Positions 45,691 to 56,742 of a stretch of DNA of 64,000 bases are shown here, piece after piece. The translations under genes and the position numbers were made by a program. Source of the DNA: Larix kaempferi (lineage: Eukaryota > Streptophyta > Pinopsida > Pinales > Pinaceae); contig BSBM01001719.1 in the NCBI GenBank assembly GCA_027924585.1, forward strand, positions 33,554,001-33,618,000, read 5' to 3'. Within the stretch, counting starts at the first letter, position 1; each line of letters starts with the position of its first letter. Below the pieces are notes generated by a model. The model had not been told where the DNA came from. It saw nothing but the letters and a program-made list of their open reading frames with translations, and searched no databases.

Positions 45691-47424
45691 TTAGGTAAAA
45701 TCATAAATCCAGTGCAACCATTTATCAAATAAATTAATGATTCTTCTTTGATTTTTATTGATGAAACAAGTCAAGATTGGATTAAAAATTATTGAAATTG
45801 AGAGCACAATCTTCTTGACTTGTTCAGAAATTGAAGAAGGATTTGAGTGGTGCAACATGAAATAATGCAGAGGAGACGACTGACTAGTGAAGCCATCCTC
45901 CATCCAAAAACTGATAGGATCATAAAATTTATGCAAGTTATTGTTTAAAATGGATGGAGGAAAAATGCAAGGCATATGATTTAATAAACTACTTTCCTCA
46001 TTCACTTCACTTGCATATTTAATTCGTTTCCCCTTGGGACTGATGATCAAATAAAAACCAAGTGGGGACAAATCAAGGCTTAAAAGACGAAAAATCAAAA
46101 CTAGGCCCACTTGATGCTCAAAAATGGAGAAAAGATGAAATTGATCTTTAAACACCTTTTCTAGCCACCAAGAATGATTGATAATTTGACAACAAGCATT
46201 ATTGTTCCAAGGTGACTGAAAAGGGAAATGAAGTGCTTTTTCTTCAAACATGCAATCATACATATACTTCCTATTGAAAAATTCCAAGGCAAAAAAATGA
46301 CTAGAGCACCAACCCAAAGATGATTGAAAGAGTTGGGAAGGGAGGGTGGATTGCAAATATGAAAATTCTCCCAAATGGATAAACAAGTTTGACCTTGGAC
46401 TTTGACAAAAGAAAGTAGTCTTTACTCTAGGAATGATTTTAACCTTTTGATCAAGTTTAATATTTACAACCTGAGGACAAGATTGACCATAACTATCTAA
46501 CTCTAAGTTATCTTGATTAAGGATGGAAAAACTTAAAGACTCATTATAAGAAGTGGAAAACAGATTAGAGCATCTAGTGTGATTCCCTAATTCATCCTCA
46601 TCTTGATATTGACCTTCTATTGATTCATCATTAAAATTATAAGAGAATAAATGATCATTTTCATTTATAATATCTTGATTAAATGCACAATGATCACGAG
46701 AGATCACCACTAAAGGATCTTGGTCGGTGTTTTCACTTTCTTCTTTTTCAATAAGGTGATAAGGAATTGAATGATCATTAAATATGGAAAGATTAATGAG
46801 TTTCTCTGAGGGAGGAACTTCAATAGACTGACTGACTAAAGGCTCATCCCCAGAAATTTCCTCCGGATCAAGACTAGGGCTACCTAAAAAGAAATTTGAA
46901 AACTTATGATTTATACAATGATTATGGATTTGACTATCAATCGACTCAAAAGTGGAAGACTTATCCTCAAAAGAAATTGAGCAGGATGGGTCATCTTCGG
47001 ATGTTGACAATTCACTTGATGCTTGATTATTAACAGATTCAACAATAGGATCAAAAAGGGGAAGGTTTTGATTTGAAAAATACATATCATCGGATTCACT
47101 TCCCCATCTTTCTAAGAAACTTTGCTCAAACATGTCATACCCGGAAATGCTATTGGGCTTCAAATCTAAGAACCAGATCTCAGCTCTTTCTTTGAAGGAC
47201 GAAGCCAATAGTTTCATACACACATCCTCATGGGTTATGGATAAATCTTTAATAATTTCCCTAAAAAGCTCAAGGTGTCTTTCAGCAGAGATTTCATAAC
47301 TTCCATCGAATTTAGGCAACCTTTCACGGGCTTGATGAGGGATATGATGAGGATACCCAATAATTTTTGAGAAGTCAAAGACTTTTAATCGTCCGAAAGT
47401 TCTAGGCCGCTCAGAAGCAGCCAT
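45691..47424 (-). CDS. Gag-like protein of the giant-LTR element, 577 aa, intact
   Basis: This is a single uninterrupted frame from ATG at 47424 to a stop at 45691. Residues 36-109 fit the retrotransposon Gag (capsid) domain: LPKFDGSYEISAERHLELF, LLASSFKERAEIWFLDL and FEQSFLERWG. Residues 110-330 are acidic and Ser/Asn-rich. The last 240 residues are hydrophobic and aromatic (QSPWNNNACCQIINHSWWLE, FEHQVGLVLIF) with no domain I recognise. There is no CCHC knuckle and no DTG protease. The start is about 320 bp downstream of the primer site. An intact frame in a young element suggests the protein is, or was recently, under selection, perhaps forming particles that carry its own RNA (inference). 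Confidence 0.88.
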   Translation of the reverse strand: MAASERPRTFGRLKVFDFSKIIGYPHHIPHQARERLPKFDGSYEISAERHLELFREIIKDLSITHEDVCMKLLASSFKERAEIWFLDLKPNSISGYDMFEQSFLERWGSESDDMYFSNQNLPLFDPIVESVNNQASSELSTSEDDPSCSISFEDKSSTFESIDSQIHNHCINHKFSNFFLGSPSLDPEEISGDEPLVSQSIEVPPSEKLINLSIFNDHSIPYHLIEKEESENTDQDPLVVISRDHCAFNQDIINENDHLFSYNFNDESIEGQYQDEDELGNHTRCSNLFSTSYNESLSFSILNQDNLELDSYGQSCPQVVNIKLDQKVKIIPRVKTTFFCQSPRSNLFIHLGEFSYLQSTLPSQLFQSSLGWCSSHFFALEFFNRKYMYDCMFEEKALHFPFQSPWNNNACCQIINHSWWLEKVFKDQFHLFSIFEHQVGLVLIFRLLSLDLSPLGFYLIISPKGKRIKYASEVNEESSLLNHMPCIFPPSILNNNLHKFYDPISFWMEDGFTSQSSPLHYFMLHHSNPSSISEQVKKIVLSISIIFNPILTCFINKNQRRIINLFDKWLHWIYDFT

Positions 47425-47647
47425 GGATTATTTTATTTATTTTTTATTTTTATTTTTAAATCAAGAACCTAAGTACCAAATGATGCACCCCATGGGTTCT
47501 AGATAACGATAGGATCGATCACCAGTGGAGTCGCTTATGTGGAGTCGCCAGGTAGATTTTAAAAACTCTTCTACCAAGATGTATGTCGTTTAAAGTGCAG
47601 GGAGAGAGTGAGACACAAAGGTGTGTTGAACCAAGGTAGGCCTCTAC

Positions 47648-47764
47648 CTCCCCGGCAACGGCGCCAAAAATGTTAATGTTGGCAAAGAGAACGGGAGTAG
47701 AGGTTTGAAAAATATATGTCGAACCAGGGTAGGCCTCTACCTTCCCCGGCAACGGCGCCAAAAA
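47648..47764 (-). other. Duplicated primer-binding site
   Basis: On minus, TTTTTGGCGCCGTTGCCGGG lies directly inside the 5' LTR (about 47745-47764). It recurs with flanks at about 47652-47671, followed outward by TTAACA-like bases resembling the LTR edge. The TGGCGCCGTTGCCGGGG type is a known plant gypsy primer site. A further string, GGCGACTCCAC (about 47535-47549), resembles the other gypsy primer type (TGGCGACTCC). Confidence 0.75.
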
Positions 47765-50700
47765 TGTTATCACACAACTTGTAGTTGCCCCTAGAGGTAT
47801 CCCATCCGGGACGGTAGAGGAGTTAGGCAACTAAAGAGGTGACCCAAGAGATGCCACGGTTCCCAATGCAAGATGGGAGTCACGTCAACCGAGGCACTCT
47901 TCGCTTTAGGTCAAGGTGTAACTAGACCAAGGGGGAGACCCTATACCCCAATCACAGTTGATTGGACCCAAACAAAGGTTTCTAAGGGTAGGTAAGTAAT
48001 GAGTTACGGAAACCAATGCAAGGCTAAGTGGACCTAAGGGTTAAGGTATGGTTGAGGGAGGTGTAAGATCTTGTTGATGTTTCAACCTATGTATGGTTTA
48101 GGCCACATGATGGGGTATGATAACTAGGTAAAGTACCATGTGTTTACACAAGTGGGTCTAGTTTCTTGGGAAGTGTGAAATGGTTCTAGGTGGACCCACA
48201 AGGTGAAGTTAGGTGTGAGGATGGTACTATAGGTTAGATATAGGCTAGATCTATGAGTTGAAGTTGATTTTAAGGATACCCATGTACTAGATCTAGGGTT
48301 TGACACGAATCCCAAGGAGTGCGACTTGCTTGGAGAAGGACTAGTGCCTTGTTGAATGGGCTAATGGAGTCAAAAAGTATGTCAAAGTGTAGATCGGGAC
48401 ACCTAGAAGCCAAGTCAAGTGGGTTGGATGAGATCCAATGGTTGGATCTTACTAGATCTAGGTTTTTAAGTGATTACCCTAAGTGGACCACAATCCCTTA
48501 AAACAAGGAATGCAATCCCCAAGGCGGATCTTGACGAAAGGACAGTATAGACCTAGGTTTCAAGGCATGGGCATTCCAAATCCACGAAAAACTCAAACAC
48601 CCACTTCCTAGAAGTGGACCAACTCAAAAAATCAAGGGGGTGCGATTTGCTCAAGGAGGGTCCAAAAATGGGTTTTGGTGGACCAAATCAAGTCCAATGG
48701 CCACCAAAATGTAGATCCGGGATGTTAGTACCCCGATCTATGTTCCTTCAAAGTTTCAAGTGAATCCAATGGCTAGATCTTAGTAGATCTAAGTTTTAAG
48801 GTACCAAGAAGATCAAAAGGGGGTTTCAACCCCTTAAAACATGGAGAGACGTTCACAAGGTAGTTTTCACCAAAGTAAGGATATGGGTATAGGTTATCAA
48901 GTGTCTAGATTTCAAATCAAGTGGGATCTTACCTACCCATGTGCTAGATCTAACCCAACAAGCTTCTCTTAGGAAAATCGATTTAGGTTCAAGAGGGCTT
49001 TTTGCATTGAAAAGTGTGTCAATTTTTAGCCAATCACCACCAAACTATAGATCCAACTAGGGGTGGATCCTATAGAGGTGGGTTTTTAATATCTTTTCAA
49101 TTGCAAGGCTAGATCTAAGTAGATCTAAGAAATACCCAAATTGGGGTTTTGATTTATTAGGGTTTTATGACCAATGAAGATAGAATGGATGAAAGAGACA
49201 CATACCTTGTAGATCTTACCTCAATTGCTTGTGGCCACCTTGCAAGTTGATAGCATTCTCCTATGTGTATATTCAAGAGTGAGATCCAAGTGCTCCAACC
49301 AAAACGTCCTTCTCCAAGATAGCCAAATCGTCCTCCTCCTACAAGACAAGATCAAAGAAACAAGTCAAGCAAGATGATTATGAAAATGGTAGAAAGATGT
49401 AATAGAAAGCATCAACTATGTCACGAAGATACAATAATGATACTCCCTGTCACAAGATCAACCCAAGAGAGACTATGTGGATCCCTCCAACAATAACCCT
49501 CATGAAGTCGCCCTCCTCTCTCCACTTCGACTTTCCTGTCAAAAGATTAGTAAAAGCACCAAAATCCACAATGATACATAAAAGAGATACTTTATATTCA
49601 ATATGCAAGAGAATCCACAATGCAAGAGAGATGTGCTCCACAAAAAAATCTTCTATTCCAATATTCCAGAGCTCCAAAGGTGAGCTTTACAATGGGGGGT
49701 CTCCTCCTTAAATAGGATAATAAAGACCAAAACCCTATACCACTCCATAATACTACATCAAATGGGTGGTTGAGATTATAAGATCTCATCATACAATCGA
49801 TGGCTAAGATGACCCATAACAATATATCACATGGATCACTCAACATAACAATAGCGCCCTCACTAAATGGTACAATGGAGGGTGACGTCATCCCACTAGA
49901 GGGGTAAAAAGTACAATAATCCACCTCATGATGATTAGGACATGATAAAATAAGCTCATGGTGGGGCTAGGAGGTATTAATCCTTACTAGCTCATCCCCA
50001 AGGCACAATAAAATAATAAAATATGTCCAATATAATAAAAATGACCAAAACTGTCCTCAGAATCCATGACAGTCAAGCAGTAAATGTCCTCCTGTGATCA
50101 ATCCGGGCATACCCACATGGTGAAAACTGACTGGAAGATAGTGATGCCATCCTGGAAGACCTCTGTGAAAACCAAATGCCAAAACCTTGCCTCAATTGCC
50201 CAAATCGATTTCCTCAGTTACCACTTTATCCCATTTTTTAACTGCCTCGGGAACTGTGAAAGTGCCAAAACTGCCTCCTAGGGTGCTAGCGTTGTCCATC
50301 TGATCCCACCAGGCTCTCCGGAAGGGGGGATAAATGGTAATAACAAGTGGCTGGACCACCCCCTCCATCATCAGCGCCCTAGGTGAACTGGCCTCTCGGG
50401 GCCCCTGCTGCTCAGGCTGGGAAATCAGCCCCCAATCTGGTCAACAAGTGTAAAACTGCATCAATCACTGTCAGAAGTGCCCGGAACTGAAAGATAAGTT
50501 TCTCAATGGATCCAGAAGACCCAATTCCACTAGGAATGAGTACTCATACACCCTGGGTTGCCCTAATGGGCCTGCTGTAGGGTCCACCATATATGGACAA
50601 TGTATAATCTGCTGATCTGAAGAAATAATAAACCTGCTGAACTGGATCAAACATCATCTGCATCATATATCCATCATATGATATCATCATCAAACATGTG

Positions 50701-52235
50701 GGCCCATAAATCATCATCAATAATCATCATACATGGTCCACATCATCACGGATCCCAAGAATATATATAATCAAGGATAAATCACATCAGTAGACTAAGA
50801 CAATGCTTCTCTAATCATTTCCATAGCTAAGCTCAAAGTATAAATTCCATTCAGTGGCATTAATCGAGTTAACATATTCCGTTGTTATAATAAATTACTC
50901 GCACAATAGTTCAAATGACAAACTCACCCATTGGACATGGTCAGACTGCTAGTGAAGGATGAAGGCTAGGAGCAAGGTTGGGCCAAGGGTTTGACTTGTC
51001 TAACTTAACTCAAAAATACTTTGGATTGAGAGAAGGGGGAAGCTACAAACTCTGTGTTGGACAAAATAACATGGGGGATGGCTGTGCCTCACAAATGGAT
51101 AAGTTGTTTAGAGAGTGTTTATTCAACTTAGGCATCATGTCTACATCAAGTTGATCCAGGTTCATTAGGATCATTCAATTTTATTCCATGGCCTTTTTGG
51201 CCTACATAACCCTTCGGATTTCAGATGTGCTGAGAAGCACAACTAGTTGCAGCTTGCATCCAGGGCATGTTTTTCACATATTTATAAGGTCAGCAATTGT
51301 TTAGATATAACTTTTAAGAACCATTGCTTTTTGGACCTTTCTTATACTCTTCGAGGAGTATTTTTAGCTTTTCATTGCTCTTGCCCTTTTTTGTTTCCAT
51401 GGGCGAATTTTTAGTTTCCATAGGTAGAACATGAGTTTTCAGTTTTAGCCAACAACATCTCAAGTGACTAGGGGGAGTTCGAGCCAATGCCAAACATCGG
51501 GACAACCGACCAGAATGATTTAGGCCTACAATCCAACTCACCAAAGGTAAGTTCTGTCACCAACTCAGAGCCGAGATACTGGATAAACAGGGATGCGGTC
51601 CAAACACAGAGGTAGAAAAATGGGGAAGTCCTCAGTATCAGAAAGTCAAAATGAGACGAGTCAGGGTTTAAAGTCAAATAGGAAGGTCATGTATGGATGG
51701 AGACAAGTGAATATGGAGCCTACACTAGCAGACAACTGGTGTCGGGGAAAGACCATGTCTATGTAAGGTGAAAAACTAGTAAGTTTTGTTAAATGACCTA
51801 AAAGTGCAAGCAATTGTCCATTTTATGATTTACAGTTCATTTTAAATAGTTTGCCACATCAGGAATAATATACCAAGCACATGCTATGATCATGACTAAA
51901 TCAACAAGATAATAATCCACAGTCAGTGAGAACATCTCCATAGATCATACAACATCATCATAATAATAATCATCATGTATCATCTGAAACACTGCTGCAA
52001 TACATCTCTAGGCACTGAACTGAAACTGTAATGGGATAAGTGGTCACATCAGTCATCAAATCTGAACTCTCAAGGCTCAGCCTTGACACAAGGTCATATA
52101 CAAATCTGAATAATGTACTGCTCTGATCATGAGTGATCCAAAATATATAGCCATGCTCTGGAATAAAAGAAGCTCTGGAATGTGCAGATATCTGCTGTAC
52201 AAGAATAGTAGCCCTGCTACTATGGTGTGATAACA
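47765..52235 (-). repeat. Gag-only element, 5' LTR (right copy)
   Basis: This is the partner of 40638-45109 at a constant offset of 7126 (7127 at the outer end because of one extra C near 40680). About 99.6% identical by eye. Confidence 0.93.
49707..49716 (-). promoter_or_regulatory. Altered TATA box in the right giant LTR
   Basis: CCTATTTAAG replaces CCTATATAAG of the left LTR. This is the copy that would drive transcription. Confidence 0.6.
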
Positions 52236-52240
52236 GGTCT

Positions 52241-52342
52241 GTTCAAGACTCTTTGTCTTCCTACAACTATTCGACTTTATTTTATTTATTTACATTTATA
52301 CAAAGTATGTGGAGCCATAATCTGAGGATTAAGCTTCCAACA
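52241..52342 (-). repeat. Copia 2 5' LTR, right fragment
   Basis: This continues the LTR of 40543-40637 and aligns with 33629-33729. It ends CCAACA. Confidence 0.92.
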
Positions 52343-52347
52343 ATTTC

Positions 52348-54526
52348 TTTTATATGTGTATGTTTAGAGGCATAGATCGAACATGTTTTATAAGTTTATA
52401 TGCATGTTGTTCTAGTTTCTTTTGATATACATGTCTGGATCTCACGGGTATTTGGCAAGTTTGTGATTAGTTTTATAGGAATCTCGGCTTGAAGGATGAT
52501 TGGAGCTAGTTTGCTTCCTTTTCACTTTTGGGCAAAGTTTCAAGACAATTTCCCTCAGCACCCCACTTCAAGTCTCTTGGGTGAATCTTTCCGGCAACAA
52601 GTTTTACTAACATTCCTCTCCTCTTTCTCTCTTCTAAATTAAAATTTATCTTGGTTACCGGTTCTTAAAATTTTCAGATCTAGTTCCTTTATAAGACATA
52701 TTTAGTGCATAGATCTAAAATCTTTTCAAATTATTAAAATCTTTTCTTTCAATCTAGCTCTAGGAAAGTATTTTTGAGCAGGTTCTTCAAGTAAATTCAA
52801 AGCTTGTTTGAAAGATTCTTTCTTTGATATATTTTAAAGTTAAATCAAGCAACTTAAGTGCTTTATTGACTGCCTTTTAAAGGCTGTCCAAGATCCTAAG
52901 AGGGTTGGCTTTTTAGCCAATCCATCTTAGTCTTTTTTGCTTTAGTTAACTAGTTTTTTTAACTTAGAATTTATAGCATTTTTTTTTAATTTGCGCAAGT
53001 CACTTCTAAAGTGATTTTGGGCACTTTTGCTACTAATTTGTTCGCTGGTTTTTGTTGTATGACAACGTAAAAAGTCTTTGGAGCACTTATTTTGACAAGA
53101 TTGGACGATCCAAGACTTTCTCGAACCTCACCTTTCCTCCCAAACCTTTGCCTCAATTTTTGTAACCTCTTTTCTCCAAAATTTATAAGGAGAAAGATGA
53201 GTTCTATTACTTCCAAGTTGGCATTGTAATCTCATAATAAAATTATTTTTGGAAGCAAGCTCAGAATGCTTGTTTCTCATCCCCCAGGGGGGATTGGTGT
53301 TGGTTCCGTTTTTGTGGATGTTGTCATTTCTGTAGCTTTCATATTCTTACTTTAGTTCTAATTTTAATTAAAATTAACCAAGATTAATTAAAACTTACCG
53401 TCATAGTCCAATCCAAATATTGGTCTATTGATTCACTCAAGACCTAGGAACCTTTATCTTGTTTTTTGCAGACCGTATACTTTTACAATACAATATGATT
53501 TATCTTTTCCAAAAGTAATCGGATACTAACCCACTACTTCAGTAGTGTAGTAATTAGATAACCTTTTTAATTTTCCAGAGATTTACTTTTAATTAACCCC
53601 CTTGCTTTCCCGAAGCACGAATTTCAGGATAAGGGCTTGCCCGAGTATTGGCCAGAAAAGAGGCTCTTGGGGTTTTTAATAAACAAGAAAACTTTGTTCA
53701 AAAACTCTTAAAATTAGGAAGGCTTCGTCCCCGTATGCTCTAGATCGCTGTAGCCTCGACTGAGCAGATTTATCATACCAGAAAAAGACTTAGTGACTAG
53801 TAATTAGTCTCATTTTTCTTAATTAATCTCCCATTTACGAAAATCCGGCGTATTCGTTTCTTGACATTGTGTGGGCAAATTCTTCAAAGGAAGCGGGAAC
53901 CACTGGGTAGTGACCTCGGGATACCGTTATACTGCACCCTCGTTTGGTGTAGTGTTGAACACCTCCCAAAGACTTCGATCCAGCCCACATTTCCAAGTGG
54001 AGAACCACCTTTGTCATAATCTGGACATATTTCCAGTACCTCACGGTATATTGGGAATCCCCCTCCCTAATAATCCACTTATCTCCACAATAATTTAAAA
54101 TGACCAAGAGCACTAGCACAACATTTCATTTCAAGCATCACAACACTTTATTTTGACTCCATTTTTAACACTGGTCTTTGCTTTATCATTACAATTTTTT
54201 GTTCAAATTCTATCATATGTTGAATGGTTGTGAAACACTTTTGACATTTATGCTGTTATGCTTTGATTTTATACATTGCAAATTTCTTGTTTCGATTTCA
54301 TTTTTTATAAACTCCTAAAAAACTTACTCATCCACCAAAACTAATTAGCTTAATCAACCTTAGTAACCTTTAGGGTCCACCCCCCTTGGATTTGTTAGGA
54401 GTTTTCCTAAACAGAGGAGTCAAGAATCAAGTGACAATACTTGACTCAAGGCTTGCCCCCAAGGACACACTTAGTGGCTTGAAGATTTCTGCCACGTTAA
54501 CCCCAGGTGTGTATCCGGCGACAACA
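52348..54526 (+). mobile_element. Gypsy-type LTR, second part
   Basis: This is the continuation of 32669-33531. Its 3' portion aligns with the reverse complement of 59697-60600: CGTATGCTCT (53735), GAACACCTC with GATCCAGCC (53955), GACTCC...ACTGGTCTT (54160), AAACTCCTAAA (54310), CCCCCTTGG with TGTTAGGAG (54386), GCTTGCCCCCAAGG (54452). It ends in CGGCGACAACA at 54526. No protein frame exists, and open frames such as 52986-53216 and 53835-54119 have no domain. Confidence 0.6.
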
Positions 54527-55208
54527 TATATAACATGGGCTCTGATAATCAACCTACTCTGAATGATGGTAGAATGGCTAGCTCAGTCACCGACTTGGGG
54601 TCATGGGGCTCAATCCTGGCATGAGACTGTAACTGTGCAAGCTCTAGATCCACTGAATGTATACGAGTGATCATCATAATGCTGCTCATCATCATCTAAT
54701 CTCATCACAATTAGTAAAGGACTGGCTCAAAAATATATTGGAAACTGATATGCAATCATGGTAGCCCAACTACTATGGATGTGACAACAGGAAAGAGGCT
54801 CCAACCCCTTGAGATCACAGGCACCAACCTACCCTAGCACCACCTTGCCACCCTAATATGCGTAAGAGTATCAACCTGTCACTGTTGCTGTCTTCACACT
54901 GTCATTGTCTTCACACTGCCATTGTCATTGTCATTGTCATTGTTGATGTCACTATCACTCTCTTTATACTGTCATTGTCACTACTGTCACTTGTCTTCAC
55001 ATTGTCACTATCATTATTGTCACTTGTCTGAACACTGTCACTATCACTGTCTTCACCCTGTCACTGTCACTGTCACTACTATCATTTGTCTTCATACTAT
55101 ACAAATACTCGTACTTCCAAAGAACATATCTCTGCAATTATAACAAATTAGTATCTGAAACTTGCACCCTAGGTACTTCAAGATCTCTAGTTCATCTCAT
55201 CTAAGGTT
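54527..55208. other. Repeat-derived stretch, no gene
   Basis: 54770-54789 reads CTACTATGGATGTGACAACA, close to the outer end of the giant LTR family (CTACTATGGTGTGATAACA), so a short fragment of a related minus-strand LTR may end at 54789. A minisatellite follows. 55120-55200 is a diverged direct copy of 62865-62942 (TATCTGAAACTTGCACC type). Confidence 0.4.
54880..55105. repeat. ACTGTC-type minisatellite
   Basis: Irregular repetition of CACTGTCATTGTC and CACTGTCACTGTC words covers about 225 bp. The Ser/Leu/His-rich open frame across it is only the translated repeat. Confidence 0.88.
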
Positions 55209-56424
55209 TGTAAATGTTTGATTCAGAGATCACTACTCCCTCTGAATCACCCAGAGATCTCAAGCGGTATGAGTCTCGATCTCAATACATGCTCATATTA
55301 ATATAGACTCAAATAACTAGATCTGCATTTACCAAACTGAAACAAATGCAATCACACATGAATAACAAATATACCCTGGAAACCCCAACCGGGGAAAACC
55401 AACAAACTGTGGGGCTATCTTCTCTCTTGAGCCTAGAGCATACATATAAATGACAAGTACAATACAGGGTTACCTCAGCAGGTAACTCAATCCCTGAACC
55501 GAGTAGACTCCAAATCTGCATGCATCAACTGATGCATGCACTGGAAGAGTAAGCCCTAACTGGAAAACTGGATTTGAGTGTCTTTGCAGGTGCCTTTGAC
55601 TGATCTGCCCTCTCTGTATCTCACTGCTCTGATCTGCTCGCTCTGAAGACTGCCCTTTGAAGAACTCGGCCTCCTCTGCATGCAGAAGTGCGCCCTCCCC
55701 TCTGGATGTCAAATGCTCGTACCAGACCGGATCTCAACAGATCTGAGCTCCGATCGTCCCTAACCTTCCTCCAATGCTGAGGCAAGGCTATCCTGGAAGT
55801 CTCAGACTCCGAAGCAGTCAATCCAACTCCAAACAAGCTTCTCCCTCCTTGGGGGATTCTCCCTCCTCCATGGAAACACGTCCTCCTCCAAGGAAACACG
55901 TCCTCCTCTAAATTGAGCAGAATGCTCTTAGATGGACTCTCTCAGTCCACAGGCTTGGGTGCCTAGTGACTTTGGAGTTGAAGGTCACTGATCCAGCTCA
56001 GATCTGACCTTCCTAGCTCCTGCAGCAGCTCCTCTCTCTCTCAGAAAGTCGCCCTGCATGCACAACTGTGCCCTCCTCTCTCTCAGCACTATCACTCTTC
56101 GATAATGCAACTGAGTAACCTCATCTGGGGACCCCCTGCCTCTATAAATAATCTCACCGATGAATTAGGTTTGCCAAAACCCTAATTCTAGGTGCATGCA
56201 AAAGTCACTTTTGCATGCATCCACTGATCGTTGACAGTTCATGCAAAACTCATGCATGCAAAGGTCAAATCACCCCGGAAGTTCCGCATGCAGGCCCCAC
56301 TGGACTCATGCCACTGAGTAGTGTATCTCACCCTCTACTCTATCCTGATGCCTATAGTACTGATGTACCTCCATGCAAGGCATCTGAATCATGGAGGACA
56401 TCCCGAAGTTACCACACTCTAACA
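55209..56424 (-). repeat. Copia 3 3' LTR
   Basis: This starts TGTAAATGTTTGATTC and ends CTCTAACA. The probable promoter, TATTTATAGAGGCAGG on minus, is near 56132-56147. There are many ATGCATGCA words. Confidence 0.88.
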
Positions 56425-56435
56425 CTCCCTCTTAA
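56425..56435 (-). other. Copia 3 polypurine tract
   Basis: TTAAGAGGGAG on minus lies directly before TGTTAGAG of the 3' LTR. Confidence 0.8.
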
Positions 56436-56742
56436 TGAGGGAAGTCCTGCCACTGATGCCTGGATCCATCAAGTCCACTACTGCCGACACTGATCTAACT
56501 GATCTGCCTGTCACTACCCTCTGACCTGAAGAACTCTGATCAATCTCCATAAGTGTGGCTTCAGAAGAAGCCCTCTGATCAACCACTGCTGACTCTGCCA
56601 CTGCACTCTGACTCAGACTCCCTCTGAGTCTCTGCTACTATAACCAGTCCTGAAGACTGCTGTCAAGTGGATCTACTACTCTGTAGATCATCTGTTTATG
56701 TCCCTGAGTTGACTCAGCTCTGTAAGTCAACTCCCTCTGTCT

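Larger units (their letters stand above)
40638..52235 (-). mobile_element. 11.6-kb Gag-only LTR retrotransposon with giant LTRs (LARD-like)
   Basis: The LTRs of 4472 bp (40638-45109) and 4471 bp (47765-52235) enclose 2655 bp. Both start TGTTATCACA and end TGTGATAACA. GGTCT flanks both sides (40633-40637, 52236-52240). By eye the LTRs differ at about 18 substitutions and one 1-bp indel, so this is a recent insertion. On minus the order is 5' LTR, primer site (TTTTTGGCGCCGTTGCCGGG), gag frame, 3' LTR. There is no protease, integrase, reverse transcriptase or RNase H, so it must be copied by another element's enzymes. This fits the LARD and TR-GAG classes of non-autonomous plant elements. The primer-site type and Gag fold point to Ty3/gypsy ancestry (inference). 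Confidence 0.93.
33532..52342 (-). mobile_element. Ty1/copia LTR retrotransposon (copia 2) carrying two later insertions
   Basis: The left LTR is 33532-33729. The right (5') LTR is 40543-40637 plus 52241-52342, split by an 11.6-kb element. The flanks are GTTTC (33527-33531) and ATTTC (52343-52347), a target duplication with one change. The polypurine tract on minus is AAGGAGGGGAA (33730-33740). The primer-binding site is at 40527-40540. The coding order gag, protease, integrase, reverse transcriptase, RNase H is copia. Removing the 932-bp solo LTR and its target copy restores a continuous frame across the reverse transcriptase. LTR divergence is about 11 of 198 by eye. Stops, a frameshift near 35710 and both insertions make it dead. 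Confidence 0.93.

Noticed and set aside
54537-54550. GGGCTCTGATAATC, like a reversed initiator-Met primer site
   Set aside because: Only 11 of 14 bases fit and no LTR with TG start lies beside it.
54922-55143. Ser/Leu/His-rich 73-codon frame
   Set aside because: Translation of the ACTGTC minisatellite.
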